Part shown: positions 29,769-36,649 of the stretch, in pieces
Position numbering within the stretch: position 1 is the stretch's first letter
Layout: the number at the start of each line of letters is the position of its first letter
Origin: Xanthobacteraceae bacterium 501b
GTDB lineage: Bacteria; Pseudomonadota; Alphaproteobacteria; Rhizobiales; Xanthobacteraceae
Assembly (NCBI GenBank): GCA_000378025.1
Contig: KB899087.1
Span: forward strand, 2,604,001-2,668,000
Direction: 5' to 3'
Length of the DNA stretch: 64,000 bases
Translations under genes and position numbers: made by a program
The notes under the pieces: model-generated
Told to the model about the DNA's origin: nothing
The model's database searches: none
The model's input: only the letters and a program-made list of their open reading frames with translations

Positions 29769-30635
29769 ATGGCTCGAAAAATTAAGGTGGCTGCCGGGGT
29801 TCTAAATATACGCCTGCACCCACATACAACTATAAAATATAGTCAGCTGATGATTGATTTATTTAGCTTGAAAAGATCAGTAAAGATACACGGAGATCGT
29901 AAGGCGCTGATCTCTCTTATAGATAGATCGAGAGTTTCTGAGGATCAGATTTCCGGAACAATAACAACTTTTATTGATATTGACACTTCGGGAACGTGGT
30001 TCGATGCATCTGGAATGCAAGTCGCAACAGAGGACCAAATATCAAGTATAAATATACCTCCGAATTTGTATCCAAATGCCGCTTCATTCTTTTTCTATTT
30101 TGATACAGTCAAGCACAAATTATTCATTCAGACTTATTCACAGGGAAAGGTATTTACAATTAATTCAGCTTATAAATTATTCAGAAATCTTGCCGATGAC
30201 GCGTCGATGGCGAATAAGTACGGTGATATTAAGATAAATGTTGTCCAAACCCATATGGCTTTGGAGAAAATGTTTGGATTAAAGGTTATTAAATCCATAA
30301 GCATTATAATTGAAAGACCTAATCCTGACATATTTGCTGACGACTTTGAAGCTCAGATAGAAAAGCATCTTTCTGAGGCGAATAGTCGCCAGCTATCTCT
30401 TACTTATCTAGCTGAAAAAGGCCACTCTCTAAAGCCTACAAAGGAAATCAAAGACATTAGCAAATCGGCGCTGGAGAACGGTAAAGTAGAGGTCAACGGG
30501 AGAGACGAGACTGGCGCGGTAAAGATCTCTTCAGAGAATTTTCCGAAGGTAATTCAGGATCGATATGACCCTGATCTCGTTTCTGAGGATCAGGCCTTCA
30601 GAGGCCTCGTTGCGACAAATGGTCAGTCAACGTGA
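29769..30635 (+). CDS. DUF4747-like protein, first gene of the AT-rich cassette
   Basis: 288 residues, base composition about 40% GC against about 65% around it, so probably acquired separately. No signal peptide or membrane helix; a mixed alpha/beta cytoplasmic protein. The N-terminal AAGVLNIRLHPHTTIKYSQL, the central IPPNLYPNAASFFFYFD and KHKLFIQTYS, and IIIERPNPDIFADDFE match my memory of DUF4747 proteins, whose function is unknown. The stop overlaps the GTG of the membrane gene by four bases. It lies next to the element's repressor, an arrangement recalling lambda RexA-RexB; that role is inference. Confidence 0.65.
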   Translation: MARKIKVAAGVLNIRLHPHTTIKYSQLMIDLFSLKRSVKIHGDRKALISLIDRSRVSEDQISGTITTFIDIDTSGTWFDASGMQVATEDQISSINIPPNLYPNAASFFFYFDTVKHKLFIQTYSQGKVFTINSAYKLFRNLADDASMANKYGDIKINVVQTHMALEKMFGLKVIKSISIIIERPNPDIFADDFEAQIEKHLSEANSRQLSLTYLAEKGHSLKPTKEIKDISKSALENGKVEVNGRDETGAVKISSENFPKVIQDRYDPDLVSEDQAFRGLVATNGQST

Positions 30636-31252
30636 GTAGCAAATCGCAAACAGCGGCTCTTTATAGAAGCATACGCAGATATTTTTCTGCGTATGGCGGA
30701 TGGCGTAGTATTTTATATTCTCCACTTTTCTTCGTTGCGATTATTTTGACGGCGGCGGATTACAATAATTGGATGAAGGCAGAATGGGTTGATCAAAGTA
30801 AATCCATTCTTCCTAATCTGCTCGGATTTAGTTTAGGAACATACGCTATCTTATTTAGTCTATTAACTAATAGAGTTAAACGAAGTCTTCAAGCAACAAC
30901 AAACGAAAGAGGGATTAGCAATCTCGAAGTCGTTAACGCAACGTTCTTTCATTTTATTTTTATTCAGCTTTTAGCAATACTGTGGGCAATGATGTTTTCT
31001 GGATCTATTATTGTCGATGCATTTAAATTCAGTCTGCTTATTCAATATAAGCATTTGTTCGTTTTTCTGTTTCTATTTGGATCTTTTGTCGGACTTTTGC
31101 TTCTGAATTATTCTCTAATGCTGATATTGGGCTCTGCGCTGGCAATTTATCGTCTCGCCGGAATTACGGATAGAGGCGAGGATGCGCCTAGCGAAATTGA
31201 ACTGCGGATCGCCAACGTTTTGGAAAAGATCGAGAAAAAACTACGCGATTGA
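30632..31252 (+). CDS. Four-helix membrane protein, second gene of the AT-rich cassette
   Basis: 206 residues, about 37% GC. Hydrophobic helices lie at roughly residues 28-44 (LFFVAIILTA), 62-79 (LLGFSLGTYAILFSLL), 105-128 (FHFIFIQLLAILWAMMF) and 140-172 (possibly two helices). The N-terminus is basic and the C-terminus is a charged helix (LRIANVLEKIEKKLRD). The LLGFSLG segment is shared by uncharacterised bacterial membrane proteins. The GTGA overlap with the upstream gene fixes the start and implies matched production. It is a plausible membrane effector partner. Confidence 0.65.
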   Translation: MSSKSQTAALYRSIRRYFSAYGGWRSILYSPLFFVAIILTAADYNNWMKAEWVDQSKSILPNLLGFSLGTYAILFSLLTNRVKRSLQATTNERGISNLEVVNATFFHFIFIQLLAILWAMMFSGSIIVDAFKFSLLIQYKHLFVFLFLFGSFVGLLLLNYSLMLILGSALAIYRLAGITDRGEDAPSEIELRIANVLEKIEKKLRD

Positions 31253-31258
31253 GATTCT

Positions 31259-31277
31259 CGCGACGACTCTTGTCGCG
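31259..31277. terminator. Hairpin between the cassette and the repressor gene
   Basis: CGCGAC and GTCGCG pair around a 7-base loop, seven bases after the membrane gene stop and 20 before the convergent repressor stop. It has no T-run, so termination is only suggested. Confidence 0.35.
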
Positions 31278-31296
31278 GTGCGGCCTAGCGTCGATG

Positions 31297-31569
31297 TCAG
31301 CTTCCCATAGCTTTCCTCAACCTAACGCCCGGCCCTTCGCCGTTCTCGGCGACGAAGACGACGCCGGCCTCCTCCAGCGCGCGCTGGATTGCCTCGACGG
31401 TGCGGGGCTTCAATTCCTCGCCCGCCTCCAGGCGCGTAATCGTCGTCGGCGAAACCTTGGCCAAGTCCGCTAGGTCGCGGACGCCGAGTTGAAGCGCGGC
31501 GCGAGCCATTCGACATTGAGCGGCGTTCAATGTGGCACCCTGTAACAAAAAAGGTTTGACGTAACCCAT
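31297..31569 (-). CDS. XRE-family repressor-like regulator
   Basis: 90 residues. The helix-turn-helix is AALQLGVRDLADLAKVSPTTITRLEAG, followed by TVEAIQRALEEAGVVFVAENG, the standard small XRE regulator of alphaproteobacterial prophages. The start at 31569 gives a short extra N-terminus; a TTG closer to LNAAQCRMARA is an alternative. It is the only leftward gene inside the element and diverges from the 31633 operon, as a lysogeny repressor would. Short GTAAC(A/C) repeats at 31542, 31561 and 31595 may be its operators. Confidence 0.75.
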   Translation of the reverse strand: MGYVKPFLLQGATLNAAQCRMARAALQLGVRDLADLAKVSPTTITRLEAGEELKPRTVEAIQRALEEAGVVFVAENGEGPGVRLRKAMGS

Positions 31570-31632
31570 ATCGACATGGCAAATCAGTCACGTCGTAACA
31601 ATTCTGGTTCGTTATACCACAGGAGCACGCGC

Positions 31633-32085
31633 ATGGACATCCATGTTCGCGAACGGGAAAGCCGTGTCCCCAGCCGGCGCCAGGCACTTTGCGTTGGCGC
31701 GGCACTTGTCACCGTGCCGGCGGGCATTCTGGCGCTGGTGACGCCTACGCCGGGCCAAGCGGCGCCGGTGCCCGATCCGATCTTCGCGCGCATCGCCGAG
31801 CACAAGCGGCAGATGGCGCCGGTGCAGGCCTGCGACACCACGCGCGACGGCGAGGATCGGCTCGCCGAGCTGTGCGACCTCGCCGACGATGCCTTTGTGA
31901 GGGTGCTGGAGACGGTGCCGACCACGCTGCCGGGCCTGCTCGCCCTGGTGCGCTACGTTAGGGAAGCGACGCCTGATCTCGCGCTCGGGATGCAGGAGAC
32001 GGAAGAAGGCGAGAGCTTCGAAGGATTGTTCCTCGCCTCGCTGGAAACCAGCCTCGACCGGATGATCGCGGAGGCACGGGCATGA
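31633..32085 (+). CDS. Exported hypothetical protein of the element's early operon
   Basis: 150 residues from the ATG at 31633 (ACAGGAG seven bases upstream). The N-terminus reads SRRQALCVGAALVTVPAG, a Tat-like or Sec signal, with APVPDP after the hydrophobic core. The remainder is helical and acidic. It is first of a tightly overlapping set (32082 and 32321). I do not recognise the family; similar small secreted proteins with an SRR motif occur in rhizobial prophages. Confidence 0.55.
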   Translation: MDIHVRERESRVPSRRQALCVGAALVTVPAGILALVTPTPGQAAPVPDPIFARIAEHKRQMAPVQACDTTRDGEDRLAELCDLADDAFVRVLETVPTTLPGLLALVRYVREATPDLALGMQETEEGESFEGLFLASLETSLDRMIAEARA

Positions 32086-32324
32086 ACGCTCACACCCGCG
32101 AATTCGTGATGGTGGAGCGTCGGCAGCTTCGCGAGCGCGCCGAGCGCACCATTGAGGCACTCATCGCCATGCTGGATGAACTCGACGGCGAGCCGGACCT
32201 CGAGGGCGACGATCTTGAGGACGACGGCGACCGAGAGCGAGACGAGGCTGAAGACGGCCTCGGCGATTGGGAGGGGCTCATCGAGCAGCACGGCGGCTCG
32301 TGGAATGGGGTGAGCGTCCTATGA
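32082..32324 (+). CDS. Acidic 80-residue phage protein
   Basis: The start overlaps the preceding stop (ATGA) and its stop overlaps the next ATG, so all three genes are translationally coupled. It is a helical N-terminus (RRQLRERAERTIEALIAMLDEL) followed by an extremely acidic stretch rich in Asp and Glu (residues 35-62). An acidic DNA-mimic or anti-repressor would look like this, but that is speculation. Confidence 0.55.
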   Translation: MNAHTREFVMVERRQLRERAERTIEALIAMLDELDGEPDLEGDDLEDDGDRERDEAEDGLGDWEGLIEQHGGSWNGVSVL

Positions 32325-32701
32325 TGAACCGTCGCAAGCTTCTGCTCAGCGCCACCCCGGCACTCATAGCCACGCCCGCTGTTGCCGCTATGGGAATTCC
32401 CTTCTCGCTCCCCGCCCCGGCGCTGATAGCCGCCCCCGCTACTGCCGCAGCGGAAATTCCCGTAACGCTCCCCACCTCCGCCCCCGCGCCCCATGAGCGC
32501 ATCGAAGCAGCCATGGCTGAGATCCGCGATGCGTTGGCGGAGATCTATCCCGGCTGTGAAATCTCCAGCCGCGTGAACCTGCGCGACGGTTCGGGTGGCT
32601 TGGCGCTCGGCGCTTATCCGCTCAAGGGCTATGAGGTGCGGTACTTCTTTTGCGACGATCCGGAGAGCTGGTCGCCAGCGGTAAGCACGCGGGACGAATG
32701 A
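32321..32701 (+). CDS. Exported protein with a tandemly repeated signal region
   Basis: 126 residues starting MMNRRKLLLSATPALIATPAV. The basic start and alanine-rich hydrophobic stretch look like a signal, but the segment is present twice in tandem (a 20-residue unit encoded at 32351-32410 and 32411-32470). The C-terminal domain (HERIEAAMAEIRDALAEIYP, then RYFFCDDPESW) is small and alpha/beta. Unknown function. It ends 141 bases before the next gene. Confidence 0.5.
   Translation: MMNRRKLLLSATPALIATPAVAAMGIPFSLPAPALIAAPATAAAEIPVTLPTSAPAPHERIEAAMAEIRDALAEIYPGCEISSRVNLRDGSGGLALGAYPLKGYEVRYFFCDDPESWSPAVSTRDE
32351..32470 (+). repeat. Two tandem copies of a 60-bp unit inside a coding gene
   Basis: The two 60-base units match at most positions and stay in frame, each encoding a variant of PALIA-P-A--A---IP--LP. 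The differences are spread over codon positions, so the duplication is not recent. Confidence 0.7.
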
Positions 32702-32787
32702 TCCATGCCGATGGGAGCGCCCCGTGGGGGAGTGAACGAGCGGACGCTGTCAAAGGGCTACGTCTGCCATCTTCGGCGCGAGATTTT

Positions 32788-32808
32788 CCTCTTGAAAATT
32801 TCAAGAGG
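32788..32808. promoter_or_regulatory. 21-bp palindromic operator candidate before the excision/integration genes
   Basis: CCTCTTGAAA is followed by one A and then its exact reverse complement. A further half-site CCTCTTG lies at 32817-32823. It sits 35 bases before the ATG at 32843, in the only sizeable gap of this operon, so it is a probable regulator site for the downstream genes. Confidence 0.5.
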
Positions 32809-32842
32809 GTATCGTACCTCTTGGTAATCACAGGAGGTGAAA

Positions 32843-33319
32843 ATGTCGGTTGTTACCAAGCTCACTACTGTCGCCGCTTGCCGCGTCGCTCGCATCCATC
32901 GCGATCGTTTCAATGAGCATGTCGCTTCGGGGCGCTTTTCGTGCGCACCGGACACGATGCCCGGGCGGGCGCGGCTTTTCGACCCCGATGACATGATCGG
33001 GCTGTGGCTCTTTCGCGAGCTGATGGATGACGGCTTCGACGCGACCCGCGCCGGTCGCATTGCATGCTCGGTCGCGGAATGCGCCCGCCTCAATCCCGAG
33101 GCGCGCTCGATCTCGTATGTGCAGGACTATTTCCAGCCCGTCGGCGGCCGCGCATTTCCGGCGGACAAGGTGCCGGATGCTTCCAAGTGGGACAGCGTGA
33201 AATTCAACGGCACCGACATCCGCAAGGTCACGACGTTCCGCATTGGCAAGCTGCGGGAGATGCTCGCGCACTACACCGAAGAGGAGCGCGCCATCGTCGG
33301 TGAGCGGGATGGCGACTAG
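32843..33319 (+). CDS. MerR-like/phage DNA-binding protein
   Basis: 158 residues with a consensus AGGAGGTG site before the ATG. The N-terminus LTTVAACRVARIHRDRFNEH looks like a winged-helix recognition segment, followed by GRARLFDPDDMIGLWLFREL, a pattern of MerR-type or excisionase-type proteins. The C-terminal part has DIRKVTTFRIGKLREML. It probably regulates excision or the operon; the palindrome at 32788 is just upstream. Confidence 0.55.
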   Translation: MSVVTKLTTVAACRVARIHRDRFNEHVASGRFSCAPDTMPGRARLFDPDDMIGLWLFRELMDDGFDATRAGRIACSVAECARLNPEARSISYVQDYFQPVGGRAFPADKVPDASKWDSVKFNGTDIRKVTTFRIGKLREMLAHYTEEERAIVGERDGD

Positions 33320-33527
33320 GGGGTGGGCGCAAGTGCTTAATCCTTCCCAAATCATCCGCGGCACTAAGGCTATAGCTCACGAGCTGGGCTGCTCGCCGCG
33401 CACCATTAGCAAACTAGTCGCCGAGAAAAGGCTCCCGGCGCGGCACGGCTTCTCCGGCGGCCGAACGTCTCCCCTCGTCATCGAGCGCAAGGCGCTCGAT
33501 GCCTTCAAGCGCGGCCAAGAGGACTAA
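33309..33527 (+). CDS. Small excisionase-like helix-turn-helix protein
   Basis: 72 residues, starting inside the end of the preceding gene. The core GTKAIAHELGCSPRTISKLV followed by KRLPARHG is a MerR/excisionase-type fold with a wing, and the C-terminus ends ALDAFKRGQED. Its size and its position two genes before integrase fit a recombination directionality factor. Confidence 0.6.
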   Translation: MATRGWAQVLNPSQIIRGTKAIAHELGCSPRTISKLVAEKRLPARHGFSGGRTSPLVIERKALDAFKRGQED

Positions 33528-33532
33528 AGGAA

Positions 33533-33793
33533 ATGACGCGGCGCAGCGACACCTTCCGCTATGAAGGCGCGTTTCCCTGCGAGGCTGAGGTTGCACGGCG
33601 CCTTAGCCAGGATGCGAAGTCTTGGACTGCCAAGGCCCACATGCTGGAACGCGAAGGGCTGCCGCGCATCGACCCGATCATGGGCGGCCGCTACTGGCCC
33701 GCCGTTCAAGCCTTCTGGCATCGCCGCTACGGCCTCTCTACCGTTCAGGTGTCTCAACCTGATGGAGAGGAGAACCTCGATGCGCTCCGCTAA
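33533..33793 (+). CDS. Small phage protein preceding integrase
   Basis: 86 residues, start preceded by AAAGGAA. It contains FPCEAEVARRLSQDAKSW, GLPRIDPIMGGRYWPAVQAF and an acidic end, resembling small DNA-binding proteins that often precede integrase in rhizobial prophages. Its end overlaps the integrase start by 14 bases. The function is unknown; an accessory excision role is possible. Confidence 0.5.
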   Translation: MTRRSDTFRYEGAFPCEAEVARRLSQDAKSWTAKAHMLEREGLPRIDPIMGGRYWPAVQAFWHRRYGLSTVQVSQPDGEENLDALR

Positions 33794-35024
33794 TCTCGAT
33801 GCGCCCGGCCTGAAGCGCCGGCATAACAAGGACGGCACCACCCGGTTTAGCTGGGTGGCTCGCGACGATATCGCCAAGGCCGGCTACGAACCGAAGACTG
33901 TCCGCCTGCATTACAACCTCGACGACCCGCGCGAGCGGCTTCTTGCCGAGGCCATGTGCCGCAAGCTGCAAGCGGAAATGCTAGCCTGGCGTGCCGGGCA
34001 CCGGCAGACCCGCCGCCCCTTTGACGGCACGGTTTCCAGCCTCGTGCGGCTCTACCAAACCGACGAGGCCTCGCCCTATTTCGAGCTGAAGCACAACACG
34101 CGGGAGACCTATGACCAGGTGCTCCGGGTGATCGACCGCGCCTTCGGCAAGCGCGTCCTGTCCAATCTCGCCCTCGCCGACTTCCGCCGCTGGTACGAGG
34201 AGGCGAAGAAGCCGCGCGAGCCGGACGGCCCGGAGCGCGTGCGCAAGGCGCATGGCATCATCAGCATGTTCCGGCGCCTGTTCGCCTATGGCATCGCCGC
34301 CGAGCATGCCGGTTGCGCCCGGCTCGCCAGCATCCTAGACGCCACGCGGTTCAAACAGTCCAAGCGGCGGCGTATCCGCCTGGAACGGCACCATGTTGAG
34401 GCCTTCATCCCCAAGGCGATCGAGGCCGGACGGCTCTCCCTCGCGCTGGGCACGGCGCTGCAGTTTGAAACCGGCATGCGCCAGAAAGACGTGATCGGCG
34501 AATGGGAGCCGCACGTCGCGCGCTCGGAAATCGGCGGCATCATGCTCAAGGGCAAGCGCGGCCGGCGCATGCTCCGCTGGGTGAATGGCCTGACTTGGGC
34601 GGACCTTGCGAACCGTTCCGTGTTCACGAAGGAGACGACCAAGACCGGCGCACTCGTGTCGCATGACCTCTCGCTGTGCCCGATGACGCTGGCGCTGCTG
34701 GCGGAGGTGCCGGCGGCGGCAAAGGTCGGGCCGCTCATTATCGACGAGCACGCCAGCCGCCCCTACGCCAAGGATGCCTATGCCCGCGAGTGGCGTTTGA
34801 TCGCCCGCGCGGCCGGCATCCCGGACGAGGTGTGGAACATGGATGCGCGCGCCGGCGCCATCACCGAGGCCGAGGACGCAGGCGCTGACCTCGACGAAAT
34901 CCGTGGCGCCATTGGCCACACACAGGCGTCCACGACGGCCCGCTATTCGCGCGGCGCCGTGGGCAAGAGCCGCAAAGTTGCCGAGCTTCGGCAGGCGCAT
35001 CGCGCCGGCCGGAACGAGTCGTAA
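33780..35024 (+). CDS. Tyrosine recombinase integrase
   Basis: 414 residues from the ATG at 33780, with GGAGAGGAG upstream. The arm-binding and core-binding parts come first (LVRLYQTDEASPYFELKHN, then FRRWYEEA). The catalytic domain has the first arginine in ETGMRQKDVIG, the second in MDARAGAITEAEDAG, histidine in IGHTQAS and the nucleophile in TTARYSRG. The box II histidine of H-x-x-R is replaced (NMDAR), as seen in some phage lineages. It ends 82 bases from attR and so catalysed insertion into tRNA-Gly. Confidence 0.92.
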   Translation: MRSANLDAPGLKRRHNKDGTTRFSWVARDDIAKAGYEPKTVRLHYNLDDPRERLLAEAMCRKLQAEMLAWRAGHRQTRRPFDGTVSSLVRLYQTDEASPYFELKHNTRETYDQVLRVIDRAFGKRVLSNLALADFRRWYEEAKKPREPDGPERVRKAHGIISMFRRLFAYGIAAEHAGCARLASILDATRFKQSKRRRIRLERHHVEAFIPKAIEAGRLSLALGTALQFETGMRQKDVIGEWEPHVARSEIGGIMLKGKRGRRMLRWVNGLTWADLANRSVFTKETTKTGALVSHDLSLCPMTLALLAEVPAAAKVGPLIIDEHASRPYAKDAYAREWRLIARAAGIPDEVWNMDARAGAITEAEDAGADLDEIRGAIGHTQASTTARYSRGAVGKSRKVAELRQAHRAGRNES

Positions 35025-35031
35025 ACAGACA

Positions 35032-35062
35032 TGGGGAACGCGATGGGGAACGTGGGGAACGT
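35032..35062. repeat. Three direct copies of TGGGGAACG between integrase and attR
   Basis: Copies start at 35032, 35044 and 35053; a fourth, inverted, lies at 18013-18022 just inside attL. Short repeats flanking both attachment cores are what integrase arm-type or excisionase sites look like. Confidence 0.4.
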
Positions 35063-35105
35063 GTAGTTCAGCGGTAGGCCGGCAAACCGTTGGTTCGCAA
35101 CGGTT

Positions 35106-35156
35106 GGCGCTGGAGCGGGCGAAGGGAATCGAACCCTCGTATGCAGCTTGGGAAGC
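35106..35156. repeat. attR, right 51-bp attachment repeat
   Basis: Identical to 17934-17984. It restores the 3' half of the tRNA-Gly gene from the anticodon arm to the CCA, so the host tRNA stays functional after insertion. Confidence 0.9.
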
Positions 35157-35184
35157 TGCCGTTCTACCATTGAACTACGCCCGC
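35111..35184 (-). tRNA. tRNA-Gly (anticodon CCC)
   Basis: 74 nt including an encoded CCA. The acceptor stem GCGGGCG pairs with CGCCCGC. D-arm TAGTTCAATGGTAGAACG. The anticodon stem GCAGC/GCTGC encloses loop TTCCCAA, giving anticodon CCC. T-arm AGGGTTCGATTCCCT. All four arms pair, so the gene is intact despite integration in its 3' half. Confidence 0.93.
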
Positions 35185-35719
35185 TCAGGCAGGCGGCACC
35201 TTAATGGCGCGGCGCGGGCGCTTCAAGTCCCCCGGCATGCGCTTCACAGGAGAGAGCGGGAGGGGACATCGCTATCACCGGCAAGGCGCAGCGTAACCTG
35301 GCGTTCTGAGTATCGCGACGAAGTCGCCCGCCAAAGTCGACCTATCTGCATTGTCGCGGTGACTGGCCGCAGCGATGGGAGCATAGATTGTCCTGACGGA
35401 GGAAAGACCAAGCTGCCGCGATGGCGCATCTCGTTCTGCTCAAGGATCGGACGAACAGGACGCATGCGGCCTTCATGTCCGACCGGCACCTCACCGCGCG
35501 CGGTCCCGCCAGATACGATCGGACACCTCGCCCAGCGGGCCATCCCGGAGCACCGGGAGTGGTTCGCTCGCCGCTTCTGTCGGGCAAACCTGAGCCCGCA
35601 GGACCAGGGAATGCCGGTCGACGGGCACCAACGCCGCCGGGCCATCCTCCGGCGGAACCATTAGTGGCTCGCGGAGCGCCGTTGCTGGGGCAGTCATTTG
35701 CCTATCGGGCTGATGGTGA
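35185..35719. other. Intergenic stretch without recognisable gene
   Basis: About 535 bases between tRNA-Gly and the first pseudogene. Frames are open in places on both strands, but the translations show only arginine/proline-rich shadow sequence with no domain, and none has a ribosome site followed by plausible codon use. It looks like decayed DNA; nothing specific can be assigned. Confidence 0.4.
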
Positions 35720-36130
35720 TCAGGGAATCAGGCCCTGACGGCTGGAGGATTCCTCTATCTTGGTCACCACCGCTGCCGACCCGGTAAGCGGCCATTTAAC
35801 CGGGTTGGCGCCCTTGATCTGGGTAGTCAGCAGCTTGCCGTTCCTCAGGGCGGCGACAAAGCGATCGTCCACCCTCGCCTCACCCGCACCTTCGGGGTAA
35901 AGCCGAACTGGGCATCCACGCGGCGCCCGTCGAGCACGATAACGCCGCCCCCAAACCCTTCCGTCTGGTCGGCAGGGACGCGCAGTTCCCAGCCACGGGT
36001 CTTTTTCTGAAGGATGAGGAAGCCGCCAGGATGGCTGATCGACCCGGTGCAGCCGATGAATTCCGGCCCGGCGGTCAGCGAGACGACCTCCCAACCGCGA
36101 GCGGCAGTTCCCGCCCTTGCGGGCGAGCGC
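35720..36130 (-). pseudogene. Frameshifted remnant of a small secreted-type protein
   Basis: Reading leftward, one frame gives GWEVVSLTAGPEFIGC, GGFLILQKKTRGWELRVPAD and VDAQFGFTPK and then runs into a stop. The continuation DDRFVAALRNGKLLTTQIKG and later PLTGSAAVVTKIEE is in another frame. The shift lies near 35862-35890. There is no start or signal peptide. The pieces align with the rightward remnant at 36107 (W, paired C, VPA, FTP), so both derive from one family. The original function is unknown. Confidence 0.45.
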
Positions 36131-36520
36131 GTCCTTGCCACCGTCGGGGGCTGGCGGCTCATTCTCACCCTCAACAGCGACAGCAGTTTCAACCGCTGCA
36201 TCCTCCACGCCGACCAGTATGGCCAGGTGCTGCAGGTGGCCAACAATGCAGAGGATTTTAGCGTCTCGGTTCCGGCCTCGGGCCACAAGAACGGAGCCGA
36301 CGGGACCATCGGCGTCAACGGCAACCAGCCGGAACACTTCCGCTTCACCCCCACTCGTGACCGCGCCTGGACTGTGATGAGCTGGGACATGTCCCAGCTT
36401 TTCGAAACGGCACGCACGATCGAGGTTGGGATTGGCAATCGCGAGTTCCAGTGGAAGCTTCGCCACACGGAAAAGGCGGTGATCCGGTTGACCGATTGCG
36501 TCAATGAATATGCGCCCTGA
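36107..36520 (+). pseudogene. Probable 5'-truncated paralogue, rightward
   Basis: The frame reads GGWRLILTLNSDSSFNRC, EDFSVSVPASGHKNGADG, HFRFTPTRDRAW and ends LTDCVNEYAP, about 120 residues of real-looking sequence with two cysteines that could form a disulfide. Upstream codons of the same frame are only antisense of the leftward remnant, and no signal peptide exists, so the 5' end is missing. The two remnants diverge from a short palindrome around 36110-36125. An expressed cytoplasmic fragment is possible. Confidence 0.45.
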
Positions 36521-36544
36521 AGCACTGAAACGGCCAGCCGGGCA

Positions 36545-36649
36545 CGTTTGTCATCGAGGATCGTGGCCAACGCACGGCCGCGGAAAGCCCTGGACTGGAA
36601 GACGCCGGCTGAAGCGCTTGACGCGCTGCTCAAGCAAGCCGAAAAATGA
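36545..36649 (+). pseudogene. C-terminal remnant of an IS30-family transposase
   Basis: The frame ending at TGA 36647-36649 reads RPRKALDWKTPAEALDALL near its end, the hallmark C-terminus of IS30-type DDE transposases. Only about 35 codons remain, with a stop just upstream. The bases after the stop (GTTGCGACGACCGCTTGAAT) look like the right terminal inverted repeat of such an element. The left end is not found, so the insertion is a fragment. Confidence 0.65.

Larger units (their letters stand above)
17934..35156 (+). mobile_element. 17.2-kb integrated phage-like element at tRNA-Gly(CCC)
   Basis: The element is bounded by perfect 51-bp direct repeats (17934-17984 and 35106-35156). The right repeat is the 3' half of an intact tRNA-Gly gene, and a tyrosine integrase ends 82 bases from it. 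Contents left to right: two winged-helix proteins, portal, prohead protease, major capsid, connector, HNH protein, small and large terminase, neck-like protein, short tape-measure-like protein, two small tail-region genes, an AT-rich two-gene cassette, a leftward repressor, and a rightward operon ending in excisionase-like genes and integrase. I find no replication, lysis, major tail, baseplate or fibre gene. A capsid-encoding satellite or an eroded prophage both fit. Confidence 0.88.

Noticed and set aside
32705..32827. 40-codon frame across the 21-bp palindrome
   Set aside because: No ribosome site; it runs through what looks like an operator, so chance openness is more likely.
35058..35100. 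tRNA-like piece (GTAGTTCAGCGGTAG) between integrase and attR
   Set aside because: It resembles a D-arm, but the partner GAAC strand and all other arms are missing, so it is not a tRNA gene.
35421..35738. 105-codon frame right of tRNA-Gly
   Set aside because: Proline/arginine-rich, no domain, no credible initiation region; treated as decayed DNA.
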